Origin: Candidatus Gastranaerophilales bacterium
Lineage (GTDB): Bacteria > Cyanobacteriota > Vampirovibrionia > Gastranaerophilales > Gastranaerophilaceae
Length of the DNA stretch: 64,000 nucleotides
Reading direction: 5' to 3'
Assembly (NCBI GenBank): GCA_947588785.1
Contig: CANPZN010000003.1
Span: forward strand, 1 to 64,000
Part shown: piece after piece, positions 63,015 through 64,000 of the stretch
Numbering within the stretch: the first letter of the stretch is position 1
Layout of the letters: each line of letters begins with the position of its first letter
Made by a program: the position numbers and the translations under genes
The notes under the pieces: model-generated
What the model was told of the DNA's origin: nothing
Database searches by the model: none
The model's input: only the letters and a program-made list of their open reading frames with translations

Positions 63015-63550
63015 TAATATCGTAAAGTTACTTAAAATACTGCTTATTAGTATATGACCCTCATTTTTATTTTGTAATCTTTTTTCAAATTATACTCATA
63101 TAATTTAATCTAGTGTTGCAACTGTAAAGTTGCTAATCTTTTAAAAACTCCGCTCCAAAATTTCGGTTACTTAGTGCGAAATTTTTTCGGACATTCTTAG
63201 AATCTGTGAAAATTTTCTTGAAAAAGTTAAATTTGGCAATATTTTTGTGTGCAAATAACATATAAGCATATTAAAAATTGTAAAAAAAATAATAATTGGG
63301 AAAAAATTTATAATTAATAAAAATTTCAAACGAAACTATTTATAAGATTTTTGATGAAAAAATTAAAAATCTATTATCCATTTGTATAATTTTAAAATAT
63401 ACAAAAGGTTAATTACCAATATAACAAAATTGAATTAATATAGTGTCGTAAAAATAAATGAAAAATGTACATGGGAATTGTAACTAGGTTAGATAGGTAT
63501 ATTTTTTAATTTAAACTTTTATTTGAAAAATCAGAGAGGAAGGCTGTGCC
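63015..63550. other. Intergenic region, 536 bases
   Basis: It contains the repeat copy at 63103-63194 and a partial right end (TTAATATAGTGTCGTAA) at 63435-63451. The remaining parts are A/T runs with no gene. The leader of the response regulator gene, with AGAGAGGAAGG, is at the right edge. Confidence 0.5.
63103..63194 (-). repeat. Short dispersed repeat copy (92 bp)
   Basis: It runs from ATTTAATCTAGTGTTGCAAC to GCGAAATTTTTTCGGACAT, both ends in reverse orientation, with GCAACTGTAAAGTTGC making the short hairpin. It is the minimal form of the family, matching the 36-bp insert at 15116 across its right end. Confidence 0.8.
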
Positions 63551-64000
63551 GTGACAGAAATAATGCAAAAGAAGGAAGTTGTTAATATTGTAATTGTTGA
63601 GGATTATAAATTAACGAGAGTCGGATTGAAATCGACATTAAATGAATATAAACATATAAATGTAGTAGGGGAGGCAGAAGATGCTGATGAAGGTATAAAA
63701 TTAATAGAGAAATTGCAACCGGATGTAGTATTAATGGATTTAGGACTTCCGGGAATGAATGGACTTGAAGCAACAATAAAGGTAAAAGAAAAAGCAGTTA
63801 ATACAAAAGTGATTATATTAACATCACATGAAAGAGGAGAAGAAGTTATTGCAGCACTTGGTGCAGGAGCGAATGCTTATTGTTTGAAAGATATAACGCC
63901 TGAAACATTATCGGAAGTAATTAGAAATGTTGCAGATGGTGCTTGCTGGGTTGATCCTGCGGTGTCATCAATAGCATTAAATTTCTTCCCGAAACCGGAG
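63551..64000 (+). CDS. NarL/FixJ-type response regulator, receiver domain (cut by window edge)
   Basis: The open frame from GTG 63551 runs 150 codons to the window edge. REC domain: IVIVEDYKLTRVGLK (acidic Glu/Asp), phospho-acceptor in VVLMDLGLPGMNG, Thr in IILTSHE and Lys in YCLKDITPETL. This arrangement is typical of NarL/FixJ-family regulators, whose C-terminal LuxR-type helix-turn-helix would lie beyond the window. AGAGAGGAAGG lies before the start; an ATG at 63563 is an alternative. No kinase gene is visible upstream. Confidence 0.9.
   Translation, partial: MTEIMQKKEVVNIVIVEDYKLTRVGLKSTLNEYKHINVVGEAEDADEGIKLIEKLQPDVVLMDLGLPGMNGLEATIKVKEKAVNTKVIILTSHERGEEVIAALGAGANAYCLKDITPETLSEVIRNVADGACWVDPAVSSIALNFFPKPE

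Overview
This window is strongly AT-rich bacterial chromosome with dense, mostly short operons. It has no rRNA, tRNA, CRISPR array or transposase that I can see. The cell is Gram-negative and makes lipid A/LPS (kdsB, lpxI, lpxB) but also carries a split, archaeal-type glutamate synthase, ferredoxin-like modules, a 2-hydroxyacyl-CoA dehydratase activator (oxygen-sensitive chemistry) and several lineage-restricted proteins. Together this fits best an anaerobic gut member of the non-photosynthetic Cyanobacteria sister group (Melainabacteria/Vampirovibrionia, order Gastranaerophilales). That placement is inference from gene content, because no marker rRNA is present.

Layout. 1-6.2 kb (minus strand): accD-accA-prmA-kdsB followed by two tandem cation-diffusion-facilitator genes, and argS upstream. 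6.3-9.5 kb (minus): two small ORFs, a SpoU-type rRNA methyltransferase, an Xaa-Pro aminopeptidase and a small parvulin. 9.6-15.6 kb (plus): two tandem paralogues with phosphoribosyltransferase-like motifs, miaB, an oligopeptide-type binding lipoprotein and a DegT-like protein that carries an in-frame insertion of a dispersed repeat. 15.5-25 kb: a membrane-associated unknown, a BadF-type activase, a coiled-coil unknown, an asparaginase, a large acidic protein with a Tudor-like end and a HEAT-like protein. 25-30 kb (plus): a sigma factor, a phosphate transport pair (DUF47/PhoU-like plus PiT), a TSCPD protein, lpxI-lpxB. 30-34.2 kb: two HD-GYP signalling proteins around a GT2 glycosyltransferase. 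34.2-42 kb (minus): dnaE, mtaB, a helical-repeat metallopeptidase and a secreted nuclease-like small protein. 42-46.8 kb: a radical SAM pseudogene and the three-gene glutamate synthase. 46.9-53.6 kb: two very large acidic proteins that share a roughly 260-residue module (three copies in the first, one in the second); the second also holds a 51-bp minisatellite. 53.7-61.4 kb: a GT-C-like membrane protein, an operon of a signal-anchored unknown, a sugar-type binding protein and an NCS2 purine permease, then a REC-STAS protein and rpiB. 61.7-64 kb: a second Pro/Gln plus HEAT-like protein, a small unknown and the start of a NarL-type response regulator.

The most striking features outside known systems are: (1) a dispersed repeat family, about 90-350 bp with conserved ends, found in at least eight intergenic places and once as a 36-bp in-frame insert inside a protein-coding gene; (2) the pair of giant acidic modular proteins; (3) lineage-specific paralogue pairs (9.6/10.6 kb and 23.6/61.7 kb). 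Several transcripts (gltB1, possibly miaB) look leaderless.
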